Part shown: piece after piece, positions 1 through 7,029 of the stretch | How the letters are laid out: each line of letters starts with the position of its first letter | Position numbering within the stretch: the stretch's first letter is position 1 | Assembly (NCBI GenBank): GCA_018814745.1 | Contig: JAHIZC010000204.1 | Coordinates: 1-7,072 of the forward strand | Origin: Candidatus Omnitrophota bacterium | GTDB taxonomy: Bacteria > Omnitrophota > Gorgyraeia > Gygaellales > Profunditerraquicolaceae | Reading direction: 5' to 3' | DNA length: 7,072 nucleotides | The notes under the pieces: model-generated | What the model saw: the letters and a program-made list of their open reading frames with translations, nothing else | Database searches by the model: none | What the model was told of the DNA's origin: nothing | Made by a program: the position numbers and the translations under genes

Positions 1-920
1 CGGGTTGTGAAATTGTGCGCCTGGCAGTCAAAGATAGCCAAGACGCCAGAGCGTTTAAAAAGATCAGAAGAAGTACAAGATTTCCTTTAGTCGCAGATAT
101 ACATTTCAATTGGCGTCTGGCGATAGAGGCGATTGATAATGGTGCCGATAAGATAAGACTGAACCCGGGTAACATCTACAAGAAAGAAGAGATCAAGAAT
201 ATTGTTAGCGCACTTAAACAAGCGAAGATTCCTTTGCGCGTGGGCGTTAATTCCGGATCAGTCAGAGATTTAAATTCCGCAAGATCAAGCCTGGCGGACA
301 GGTTAGTTAAAGGCGCCTTAGATTACGTAAAGATAATTGAGGATATGAATTTCTATAACATAGTGATCTCTCTGAAGGCCTCCAGTGTTTTAGATACTAT
401 AGAGGCCTATCGTAAGATATCCAAAATTTGCGATTATCCGATGCATCTTGGCTTGACTGCTACCGGCTTTCCTTTTCAAGGCGCGATAAAATCAAGTATT
501 GCCATTGGTGTTTTGCTTTTGGAGGGGATAGGTGATACAATAAGGGTATCGCTTACTGATCAACCGGTGCATGAAGTAAGGGCCGCCCAGTCTATTTTAG
601 AATCTTTAGGGCTGCGTCACTTTGGGCCGCAGATTATTAGTTGTCCTACTTGCGGCCGCTGCCAAGTGGATTTAGTGAAATTAGTGGGTGATTTCGAGAA
701 GAAGCTTACCACTTACCACTTACCACTTACCACTAAATCATTTAAGATAGCGATAATGGGCTGTGAAGTCAATGGCCCAGGTGAGGCCAGGGAGGCGGAT
801 ATAGGAATTGCTTTCGGTAAAAAAACAGGGGTATTATTTAGGAAGGGTGAAATTGAGAAAAAAGTCAGTTATGCCAATTCTCTAGGGTATTTATTAAACG
901 AACTGAAGAAGAGAAGATAA
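1..920 (+). CDS. ispG: 4-hydroxy-3-methylbut-2-en-1-yl diphosphate synthase (IspG/GcpE), 5'-truncated by the window
   Basis: IspG is the cytosolic [4Fe-4S] enzyme that reductively converts MEcPP to HMBPP in the MEP isoprenoid pathway. The reading frame is open to the left edge (codons begin at base 3, reading G-C-E-I-V-R). This matches the 'GADIVRV' segment near residue 55 of E. coli IspG, so roughly 55 N-terminal residues lie outside and the GTG at 15 is not the start. Visible family motifs are VADIHF, RLNPGNI, RVGVNSGS, EGIGDTIRVSL, CPTC and GCEVNGPGEA. The expected cluster ligands are the two Cys of CPTC (nt 642-653), the Cys of GCEVNGPGE (nt 762-764) and its final Glu (nt 783-785). Two oddities: the usual LGxTEAG motif reads LGLTATG, and a 7-bp tandem repeat encodes an extended linker before the C-terminal ligand. 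The TAA stop shares its last base with the proS ATG. Identification is secure. Confidence 0.97.
   Translation, partial: GCEIVRLAVKDSQDARAFKKIRRSTRFPLVADIHFNWRLAIEAIDNGADKIRLNPGNIYKKEEIKNIVSALKQAKIPLRVGVNSGSVRDLNSARSSLADRLVKGALDYVKIIEDMNFYNIVISLKASSVLDTIEAYRKISKICDYPMHLGLTATGFPFQGAIKSSIAIGVLLLEGIGDTIRVSLTDQPVHEVRAAQSILESLGLRHFGPQIISCPTCGRCQVDLVKLVGDFEKKLTTYHLPLTTKSFKIAIMGCEVNGPGEAREADIGIAFGKKTGVLFRKGEIEKKVSYANSLGYLLNELKKRR
705..732 (+). repeat. Heptanucleotide tandem repeat (CTTACCA x4) inside ispG
   Basis: Four perfect head-to-tail copies of CTTACCA are followed by a partial CT. Because 7 is not a multiple of 3, the array cycles through all frames and encodes L-T-T-Y-H-L-P and then L-T-T again. 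It falls in the linker between the CPTC motif and the GCEVNGPGE motif. The Cys-to-Cys distance there is 40 residues, against 35 in E. coli, so the array accounts for about the extra length. Gain or loss of one unit would shift the reading frame, while three units would be neutral. Confidence 0.93.
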
Positions 921-2170
921 TGTATTGGTCAAAGACCTTTATACCTACTTTAAAAGAGTTGCCTCAGGAGGCAGAGATTATCAGTCATCAGCTTATGCTG
1001 CGCGCAGGATTGATGCGTATGCTGATGGCAGGGGCTTATTCATACCTGCCATTAGGTTTTAAGGTCCTGAGTAATATTCAAAGAATAATCCGGGAAGAGA
1101 TGAATGCTTGTGGTGCAGCCGAGGTTTTACTTCCGGCATTACAGCCGCTGGAATTATGGCAGAAGACCGGCAGGGATAAAGTTCTCGGCGAGGTGATGAT
1201 TAAGTTTATTGACCGCCGCGGGCGCAAGCTAAGTTTAGGCCCTACGCACGAAGAGGTAATTACGGATTTAGTGAAAAATCACATCTCCAGTTATAAACAG
1301 CTTCCGAAAATCCTCTACCAGATACAGACTAAGTTCCGCGATGAAATCCGGCCGCGCTTCGGTTTAATCAGGGCATGTGAATTTATCATGAAGGATGCAT
1401 ACAGTTTTGATAAAGACGAAGATGGATTAGATAAAAATTACCGCACGATCTATGATGCCTATAAAAAGATATTTAAAAGATGCGGGCTTGATTTTTTGAT
1501 CACCGAAGCTGATCCGGGTATGATGGGGGGTAATGTTTCTCATGAATATATGGTTCCGGCAAAGGACGGAGAGGATATAGTTCTGGTCTGCCCCAAGTGC
1601 AAGTCAACCAGGACTTACAAAGAGGGGGAAGATGAAAGATGCCCTAAATGTAATCTTAAGGCAAAGAAGGTTAATACCATCGAGGTTGGGCACATTTTTA
1701 AATTAGGGACGAAATATAGCTCTGTTTTAGGTGCGAATTTTCTTGATACTCAGGGAAAACTGAAACCGGTGATCATGGGCTGTTATGGTATTGGCGTCTC
1801 AAGGTTAATCTCCGCGATCATCGAGCAGAACAATGATAAAGATGGGATCGTCTGGCCCAGGGAAGTTGCGCCTTATCAGGTAATCGTTCTGCCATTGGAT
1901 GTTACTGAGCAGAAGATCATGCAATTAGCCCGGGAGTCTTACGATGATCTAAGAAAGATGGGTATTGAAGTGATTCTTGATGATCGTGATGAAAGAGCGG
2001 GTGTCAAATTTAAGGATGCCGACCTTTTGGGGATACCGCTGCAATTAATATTAGGCAAGGAATCGCTTGAGAGCGGAAATTTAGAATTAAAGCTAAGGCA
2101 TAACCAGAAGAAAATTATTAAAAAAAGAGCGGATATTTTAAAAGAGATAAAGGAATTCACGAATGTATAA
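920..2170 (+). CDS. proS: Prolyl-tRNA synthetase, short form without the INS editing domain
   Basis: This class II synthetase charges tRNA-Pro with proline in the cytosol. Visible in order: N-terminal helices, motif 1 region (about residues 55-75), WQKTGRD (80-86), the LGPTHEE proline/ATP loop (106-112), motif 2 FRDEIRPRFGLIRACEF (139-155), GHIFKLGTKYS (257-267), motif 3 GCYGIGVSRL (287-296) and a C-terminal HGTP anticodon-binding domain (about 318-416). Common bacterial ProRS has about 570 residues, with a roughly 180-residue INS editing domain between motifs 2 and 3. This protein has 416, and the INS domain is absent. A short segment with Cys224, 227, 241 and 244 (CPKC-x13-CPKC) replaces it and looks like a zinc knuckle. 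The ATG overlaps the ispG TAA by one base; the upstream GA-rich sequence is only a weak Shine-Dalgarno, so translational coupling is likely. Confidence 0.97.
   Translation: MYWSKTFIPTLKELPQEAEIISHQLMLRAGLMRMLMAGAYSYLPLGFKVLSNIQRIIREEMNACGAAEVLLPALQPLELWQKTGRDKVLGEVMIKFIDRRGRKLSLGPTHEEVITDLVKNHISSYKQLPKILYQIQTKFRDEIRPRFGLIRACEFIMKDAYSFDKDEDGLDKNYRTIYDAYKKIFKRCGLDFLITEADPGMMGGNVSHEYMVPAKDGEDIVLVCPKCKSTRTYKEGEDERCPKCNLKAKKVNTIEVGHIFKLGTKYSSVLGANFLDTQGKLKPVIMGCYGIGVSRLISAIIEQNNDKDGIVWPREVAPYQVIVLPLDVTEQKIMQLARESYDDLRKMGIEVILDDRDERAGVKFKDADLLGIPLQLILGKESLESGNLELKLRHNQKKIIKKRADILKEIKEFTNV
2148..2154 (+). promoter_or_regulatory. Shine-Dalgarno of rimP inside the proS 3' end
   Basis: TAAAGGA lies 8 nt before the ATG at 2163 and within the last codons of proS. 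It supports that ATG, which overlaps the proS stop by 8 nt (ATGTATAA), as the true start of rimP. Confidence 0.6.
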
Positions 2171-2621
2171 AACAAAGTTAATCGATGAGTTAAGGGTTAT
2201 TATCGGAGATTATCTTGCGAGTGAGGGCAAAGAGTTAGTGGATTTGACCTATCGCCATGAAGGTAGAAACATATTCTTGAGGATATTAGTGGATAATCCT
2301 GAAGGCGGGATCAAATTGGATGAATGTACTTATCTTAGTGAAGCGATGGGAAATATCTTGGATGAAAGAGGCATTCTAGAGCAGCAATTTATCCTGGAGG
2401 TATCTTCTCCCGGCTTGGATCGGCCTCTAGTAAGCAAGAGTGATTTTTTACGCTGCCTTAATAAGAAGGCGAAGTTTTTCTTAAGAGAGTTGGTCAATGG
2501 TAAAGTCGAATGGGATGGCATAATCAGTAAAGTCGAGGGGGATTCTGTTTACGTTGATATAAACGGCAATCTATCTCAGATACCTTTATCAAAAATCAAT
2601 AAAGCAAAACAGATAATCTAG
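2163..2621 (+). CDS. rimP: Ribosome maturation factor RimP
   Basis: RimP binds the 30S subunit during late assembly and helps mature its head and central-pseudoknot region. The 152-residue length is normal for the family. The N-terminal alpha/beta domain spans about residues 1-85, with the signature GGIKLDECTYLSEAM (48-62) and the domain-junction motif LEVSSPGLDRPL (78-89). An SH3-like C-terminal domain follows (about 90-152), with W-D-G-I-I-S-K-V-E as a recognisable strand. Its place directly before nusA is the classic rimP-nusA-infB arrangement. It overlaps proS by 8 nt, and its TAG stop merges with the Shine-Dalgarno of nusA, so translation of the three genes is probably coupled. Confidence 0.96.
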   Translation: MYKTKLIDELRVIIGDYLASEGKELVDLTYRHEGRNIFLRILVDNPEGGIKLDECTYLSEAMGNILDERGILEQQFILEVSSPGLDRPLVSKSDFLRCLNKKAKFFLRELVNGKVEWDGIISKVEGDSVYVDINGNLSQIPLSKINKAKQII

Positions 2622-2624
2622 GAG
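2620..2624 (+). promoter_or_regulatory. Shine-Dalgarno of nusA overlapping the rimP stop
   Basis: AGGAG shares two bases with the rimP TAG stop and lies 7 nt before the ATG at 2632. It is the clearest ribosome binding site in the window and fixes the nusA start. Confidence 0.8.
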
Positions 2625-2631
2625 AAGAGTT

Positions 2632-3858
2632 ATGAGTCAGGAATTGTTAGCAATTATCGAGCAGATTGAAAGAGAAAAAGGCATTAAGAAGGCAGTGTTG
2701 ATTGAGGCTGTAGAAGCAGCACTTTTAAGTGCCACTAAGAAGGTAGTCGACCTTAAACCAGACGAAGAGCTGAAGATTAGCCTTGATCCTGAAAGCGGTG
2801 AGATTAAGGCGCTGAGAAACAATAAAGAGATCACAAATATAGACTTTGGCCGTATCGCTGCCTCTACTGCCCGCCAGGTGATCATACAGAAGATACGCGA
2901 GGCAGAGAAGGACGTTATATTTAATGAATTTCAGGGCAAGGTAGGGGAGATCGTCAGCGGGACAGTATACAGGTTTGAAAGAGGCAATATCGTAATCGAT
3001 CTCTTGGGTAAGGCTGAGGGTGTTTTATTTAAACGGGAACAATCCCCCAAAGACGAATACAAACAGGGCCAGCGTATAAGAGCTTATATTGTGGAAGCGC
3101 GTAAGGAGACCAAGGGCGCTCAGATTATTTTATCCCGCGCGCACCCTAATTTTGTAAAAAAATTATTTGAACTAGAAGTGCCTGAGATTTACGAAGGAAT
3201 TGTGGAGATAAAATCTATCTCCCGTTATCCCGGAGAGCGTACCAAATTAGCAGTCTGCTCCAAGAACGAAAAGGTTGACGCGGTAGGGGCTTGTGTGGGC
3301 ATGCGCGGTAACCGGGTGAGGAACATCGTCAATGAACTGCAGGGAGAGAAGATCGATATCGTCCGTTTTAGCGAGGATATTAAGGAATATATAAAAGCCT
3401 CGCTTTCTCCTGCCCAGGTAAAGGAGATAAAATTAGAGAAAGAGAAGTTGAAGGCAGAGGTGATCGTGGAGAATGATCAATTATCGCTGGCTATAGGCAA
3501 GCACGGCCAGAATGTAAGATTGGCATCCCGTCTTGTGGGTTGGGAATTGGATATCCGCACAAAAGAAACTTCCGCTATGGCAGTTGAGGAGAAGGAAGCT
3601 CAAGAACGAAAGAAGAAGCAAGAAGAGAAGGAAAAGGAAACAAAGAAAGAGAAGAAGGAAAAGAAAACAAAGAAAAAAGAAGCTTCATTAGAGCAACTTC
3701 CGGGAGTGGGAGAGAAGATGCTCGCTAACCTAAAGCAGGCAGGAATAAGCACTTTGGAAGAACTTTTACAAGCGGGCGTTGAAGGCTTGACTGCTATAAA
3801 GGGTATCGGCGAAAAGAAAGCCGAAAAAATTATTGAAGGAGCCAAGAAGTTAAAGTAA
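2632..3858 (+). CDS. nusA: Transcription termination/antitermination factor NusA with a single C-terminal HhH domain
   Basis: NusA binds RNA polymerase and nascent RNA to modulate pausing, termination and antitermination. Domains visible: an RNAP-binding N-terminal domain (about residues 1-100, starting MSQELLAIIEQIEREKGI), an S1 domain (about 103-170, with VSGTVYRF and ILSRAHPNFV), KH1 around GACVGMRGNRVRNI (219-232) and KH2 around LAIGKHGQNVRLASR (286-300). After KH2 comes a highly charged Lys/Glu linker (319-350, nt 3586-3681), then a helix-hairpin-helix domain (351-408, LPGVGEKMLANL and IKGIGEKKAEKI). The length of 408 lies between NusA that stops after KH2 (about 370 in Bacillus) and the E. 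coli form with two acidic repeats (about 495). The single tail is basic rather than acidic. The start is set by a good Shine-Dalgarno. Confidence 0.97.
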   Translation: MSQELLAIIEQIEREKGIKKAVLIEAVEAALLSATKKVVDLKPDEELKISLDPESGEIKALRNNKEITNIDFGRIAASTARQVIIQKIREAEKDVIFNEFQGKVGEIVSGTVYRFERGNIVIDLLGKAEGVLFKREQSPKDEYKQGQRIRAYIVEARKETKGAQIILSRAHPNFVKKLFELEVPEIYEGIVEIKSISRYPGERTKLAVCSKNEKVDAVGACVGMRGNRVRNIVNELQGEKIDIVRFSEDIKEYIKASLSPAQVKEIKLEKEKLKAEVIVENDQLSLAIGKHGQNVRLASRLVGWELDIRTKETSAMAVEEKEAQERKKKQEEKEKETKKEKKEKKTKKKEASLEQLPGVGEKMLANLKQAGISTLEELLQAGVEGLTAIKGIGEKKAEKIIEGAKKLK

Positions 3859-3869
3859 AATAATTAATT

Positions 3870-5951
3870 ATGATAAAATCTAAAAAAGAAAAATCTGTAC
3901 GCAAGAAGATGACTACAGCGGCTAAGGTAAAAAAGACAACAGAGCGTGTGGCGAAAGCCAAAACCACTAAAAAAAGAGCGGTGCGGAGTTCCCTTATGCC
4001 TAAAAAGGAAGTTAGGGTTAAGCGTAAGATGCCGCAAATAGCCCCTGCGAAAGTAGAGGTTGTCCCTATCCCCACACCCGCTATAGAAACACCTAAGGTT
4101 AAGGAAAGAATAAAGAAGCCTAGAGTAGAAAAGAAAATAAAGCCGGTACAAATAGAAAAAAAAGTGCAAGTTCCGCTTGTTCCTCCTCTGGTTCCCTTAA
4201 AAGAGCTAGAACTGGATTTCCCTATAGTGGTAAAAGATCTAGCTATCAAGCTGCAGCAGAAACCCTCTGTAGTTATAAAAACTCTAATCGATATGAGGGT
4301 GATGGCGGGTATAAATCAGTTTCTTGATGAGAATAATGTTAAGGCAGTCTGCGAGAAGTACGGCTACGGAATAAGAAAGGCTCTTGGGAAGGAAGAGTTA
4401 GCTTTACAAATTCATCAAAAAAAAGATCGTGCCAAGGATTTAAAGTTCAGAGCTCCGGTGGTAACTTTGATGGGGCATGTTGACCATGGCAAGACTTCCC
4501 TTTTAGATGCGATCAGGAAGACCAATGTTGCGGATCGTGAGCATGGAGGGATTACGCAGCATATCGGTGCCTATAGAGTAGTTCTTCCGCACGGAGAGAT
4601 TACTTTTCTTGATACTCCGGGCCATGAAGCTTTTACGGCGATGCGAGCCAGAGGAGCAAGCATAACCGATCTAGTGGTTTTAGTGGTAGCTGCGGATGAC
4701 GGGATCATGCCTCAGACGCAGGAGGCCATAGATCATGCCCGGGCTGCAGATGTACCGATTATCGTAGCGATAAATAAAATTGATAAGTCCGGCGTAGATA
4801 TCGATAGGGTGAAGAAGCAGCTTTCAAAGCAGGACCTTGCTGCGGAAGAATGGGGTGGTAAGATAGTCACCGTTCCTGTTTCAGCAAAAACAGGTGAGGG
4901 AGTAGATAATCTTTTAGAGATGATCATCCTCGAAGCTCAGATGCTGGAGTTAAAGGCAAACCCTGACCGGTTTGCTCAGGGGGTAGTGGTGGAAGCGAAG
5001 ATGACCAAGGGGAGAGGTTCGGTAGTGACCCTGTTGATTCAAAACGGTACATTACAGCTTAATCATAATATAATCGTAGGCAAGTTTTACGGAAAGATCA
5101 AGGCGATGTTCGATGATCATGGTAGCTCCGTAACTTCCGCAGGGCCCGGCTTTCCGGTTGAGGTTTTAGGTGTATCCGGAGTTCCGTTAGCAGGGGAGCA
5201 GTTCTTCGTGATCGAAGATGAGAAGAAGGCAAAGGAACTGGCGTTGATACGTTTAAATAAGAATAAGCAGGAGCAGATGAAAACAGCTAAGAAGATCAGC
5301 CTGGAAGATCTGCACTCTCAGATAGAGCAGGGGAAGATTAAGGAATTAAAACTAATCATTAAAGCGGATGTGCAGGGTACCCTTGAAGCAACAAAGGATG
5401 TATTAGGTAAGCTGCAAGTTTCGGAAATCAAAATAGGGATAATCCATACCGGTATCGGTAATATAAACACTTCCGATGTCGTTTTGGCAGTTGCCTCTAA
5501 TGCCTTGATTATCGGTTTTAATGTTGTGGCAGATGTACGCGCAAAAGAAATGGTAACCAAGGAGGGGGTTGAAGTCAAGACTTACAATGTAATTTATGAG
5601 TTGGCGAATGATATAAAAGCTGCGGTTGAGGGGATGCTGGAACCTAAGATTAAGAAGGTGATGCTTGGTAAATGCCAGATACGCAAGGTCTTCAGATTAT
5701 CCAGTCACGGGACAATCGCAGGCTGCATAGTGAATAAGGGCAAGATTAATCGAACATGTATGGTTGATCTGGTAAGGAATGGCCAGGTTGTATTTGAGGG
5801 AAAACTTTCTTCGCTTAAGCGTTTTAAGGATGATGTCAAGGAAGTCGCTGAAGGCTTTGAATGCGGAATAGCCTTGGCAGGATTTGACAAAATACAAGAA
5901 GGTGATGTGATCGAGGCCTACGAAATCCAGAAAATAGCCAGGAAACTATGA
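3870..5951 (+). CDS. infB: Translation initiation factor IF-2
   Basis: IF-2 is the GTPase that places initiator fMet-tRNA on the 30S subunit and promotes subunit joining. Residues 1-110 form a Lys/Pro/Val-rich, probably disordered extension. An IF2_N-type domain follows (about 114-167, [14 protein letters not shown]). The G domain begins near 194 and has G1 GHVDHGKT (202-209), G2 GGITQHIG (226-233), G3 DTPGH (248-252), G4 NKID (302-305) and G5 SAK (338-340). Domains II to IV continue to residue 693, with the conserved [10 protein letters not shown] (498-507) and the fMet-tRNA-binding C-terminal domain including GFECGIAL. All GTPase motifs are intact. The total is close to Bacillus IF-2 (about 716) and shorter than E. 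coli (890). The ATG at 3870 has no convincing Shine-Dalgarno. ATG at 3909 or 3996 could serve as internal starts, so the exact N-terminus is less certain than the identity. Confidence 0.97.
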   Translation: MIKSKKEKSVRKKMTTAAKVKKTTERVAKAKTTKKRAVRSSLMPKKEVRVKRKMPQIAPAKVEVVPIPTPAIETPKVKERIKKPRVEKKIKPVQIEKKVQVPLVPPLVPLKELELDFPIVVKDLAIKLQQKPSVVIKTLIDMRVMAGINQFLDENNVKAVCEKYGYGIRKALGKEELALQIHQKKDRAKDLKFRAPVVTLMGHVDHGKTSLLDAIRKTNVADREHGGITQHIGAYRVVLPHGEITFLDTPGHEAFTAMRARGASITDLVVLVVAADDGIMPQTQEAIDHARAADVPIIVAINKIDKSGVDIDRVKKQLSKQDLAAEEWGGKIVTVPVSAKTGEGVDNLLEMIILEAQMLELKANPDRFAQGVVVEAKMTKGRGSVVTLLIQNGTLQLNHNIIVGKFYGKIKAMFDDHGSSVTSAGPGFPVEVLGVSGVPLAGEQFFVIEDEKKAKELALIRLNKNKQEQMKTAKKISLEDLHSQIEQGKIKELKLIIKADVQGTLEATKDVLGKLQVSEIKIGIIHTGIGNINTSDVVLAVASNALIIGFNVVADVRAKEMVTKEGVEVKTYNVIYELANDIKAAVEGMLEPKIKKVMLGKCQIRKVFRLSSHGTIAGCIVNKGKINRTCMVDLVRNGQVVFEGKLSSLKRFKDDVKEVAEGFECGIALAGFDKIQEGDVIEAYEIQKIARKL
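5940..5943 (+). promoter_or_regulatory. Short Shine-Dalgarno of trpS inside the infB 3' end
   Basis: AGGA lies only 4 nt before the trpS ATG at 5948, which itself overlaps the infB TGA (ATGA). The close spacing and overlap suggest reinitiation by ribosomes finishing infB. Confidence 0.45.
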
Positions 5952-6928
5952 AGAAGAAAATATTGAGCGGTATGCGGCCGACCGGTAAGTTACACTTAGG
6001 GCATTTGGTTGGTGCATTAGAGAACTGGGTAAAACTGCAGGATCAATATGAGTGTTTATTTATGGTTGCTGATTGGCATGCATTCATGTCAGAGTACGCC
6101 GACCCTAAACTCTTAAGAGAGAATATTATTGAAAATGTAGTCGATTGGATGGCCTGTGGCATTGATCCTGAAAGATCCACTATCTTTATCCAATCTCACG
6201 TAAAAGAGCATTTGGAATTATACCTGATCTTCTCGACGATCACTCCGCTGGGATTACTCGAGAGGTGCCCTACCTATAAGGAACAATTAAGAGAGGTAAA
6301 GAATAGAGACCTCAGTACCTATGGATTTCTCGGATACCCTGTGCTGCAGGCTGCGGATATCCTGATTTATAAGGCAGATGCAGTACCTGTGGGAGAAGAT
6401 CAACTTCCGCATCTTGAACTCACCCGGCAGATCGCCAGAAAATTTAACCGGCTATATAAGAAAGATATCTTTCCTGATGCAAAAGCTCTTCTTACCAAAG
6501 AGACCAGATTGCTCGGCCTTGACGGTAGAAAGATGAGTAAAGGTTATAATAATTTTATTGCGCTCTCTGATCAACCGGAAATCATCCGCAAAAAAGTCCA
6601 GAATATGTTTACTGACCCTTCCAGGATAAAGGTTACTGACCCGGGACATCCTGAGGAGTGCAATGTATGCAATTATTACGCGGTATTTGCGTCAGAGACA
6701 AAGAAAGAGATTGATCAACTCTGCCACAAAGCCAAGATTGGTTGTGCTGATTGTAAGAAGAAGCTGGCAGGTATCTTAGTCGGACTTCTGATACCTATTC
6801 AGGAGAAGCGGAATAGCTTGCTGAAGGATAAAGGCAAGATAGAGGATCTATTGGCGCAGGGTGAGAAGAAAGCAGCTCTGATTGCCCAAAAAACTATTCA
6901 AGAAGTAAAGGATTTGATTAATTTATAA
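5948..6928 (+). CDS. trpS: Tryptophanyl-tRNA synthetase, iron-sulfur-type cysteine pattern
   Basis: This class I synthetase charges tRNA-Trp with tryptophan. The Rossmann core starts ILSGMRPTGKLHLGHLVGAL (5-24), with the HIGH-like HLGH at 16-19. GEDQLPHLELTR (149-160) is the family's conserved tRNA/Trp-side motif. The KMSKS loop reads KMSKG (195-199), with Gly for the last Ser. Cys238, 259, 266 and 269 form C-x20-C-x6-C-x2-C, with a further Cys241. This closely resembles the C-x22-C-x6-C-x2-C motif that holds a [4Fe-4S] cluster in Thermotoga maritima TrpRS. The C-terminus (VKDLINL) and the length of 326 are usual for the family (about 328 in T. maritima). The gene overlaps infB by 4 nt, a position where rbfA is more common. 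The TAA stop is also the left end of a large inverted repeat. Confidence 0.97.
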   Translation: MKKKILSGMRPTGKLHLGHLVGALENWVKLQDQYECLFMVADWHAFMSEYADPKLLRENIIENVVDWMACGIDPERSTIFIQSHVKEHLELYLIFSTITPLGLLERCPTYKEQLREVKNRDLSTYGFLGYPVLQAADILIYKADAVPVGEDQLPHLELTRQIARKFNRLYKKDIFPDAKALLTKETRLLGLDGRKMSKGYNNFIALSDQPEIIRKKVQNMFTDPSRIKVTDPGHPEECNVCNYYAVFASETKKEIDQLCHKAKIGCADCKKKLAGILVGLLIPIQEKRNSLLKDKGKIEDLLAQGEKKAALIAQKTIQEVKDLINL

Positions 6929-6950
6929 GTGAGCGCACGATTTATGCCTG

Positions 6951-6966
6951 CCTGTCGGCAGACAGG
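6951..6966. repeat. Perfect hairpin CCTGTC-GGCA-GACAGG within the composite element
   Basis: A 6-bp perfect stem with a 4-nt loop. An alternative register, CTGCC (6948-6952) with GGCAG (6957-6961), overlaps it. GAACG follows rather than a run of T, so it does not look like an intrinsic terminator. Confidence 0.75.
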
Positions 6967-6983
6967 GAACGAAGTAAACATAA

Positions 6984-7029
6984 TCCTTCGATGGACTCAG
7001 GATTATGTCCTGAGCGAAAAGTTGAAGGA
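6984..7029. repeat. Imperfect 46-bp palindrome (REP-like) within the composite element
   Basis: The outer stem pairs TCCTTCGAT (6984-6992) with GTTGAAGGA (7021-7029), including two G.T pairs. The inner stem pairs CTCAGGA (6996-7002) with TCCTGAG (7008-7014) around the loop TTATG. Two competing helices share its bases: 6978-6987 with 6999-7008 (10 bp) and 7003-7011 with 7026-7034 (9 bp). The CCTTCGA...CTCAGGA / TCCTGAG...GAAGGA pattern resembles dispersed palindromic repeats seen between genes in many bacteria; that likeness is from memory and was not searched. Confidence 0.65.

Noticed and set aside
15..17. GTG at 15 as the start of ispG
   Set aside because: The frame stays open upstream and already reads G-C-E-I before it, matching the conserved IspG segment. 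The true start is outside the window.
1939..2175. Minus-strand reading frame opposite the proS 3' end
   Set aside because: It is a shadow of proS, which is confirmed by full-length family motifs. Its composition is not protein-like.
3830..4249. Minus-strand reading frame of 139 codons opposite the start of infB (and similar ones opposite nusA)
   Set aside because: Its Ser/Phe/Thr-rich composition mirrors the Lys-rich, purine-rich coding strand of nusA/infB. It has no Shine-Dalgarno, family motif or room for a separate gene.
6951..6966. Intrinsic terminator for the operon
   Set aside because: The stem is good, but GAACG rather than a T-run follows. None of the other hairpins to 7052 is followed by a T-tract either.
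6944..6977. Tiny ORF starting ATGCCTGCC (M-P-A-C-R-Q-T-G-N-E-V)
   Set aside because: It lies wholly within the hairpin repeat, has no Shine-Dalgarno and is 11 codons long. It is a by-product of the palindrome.
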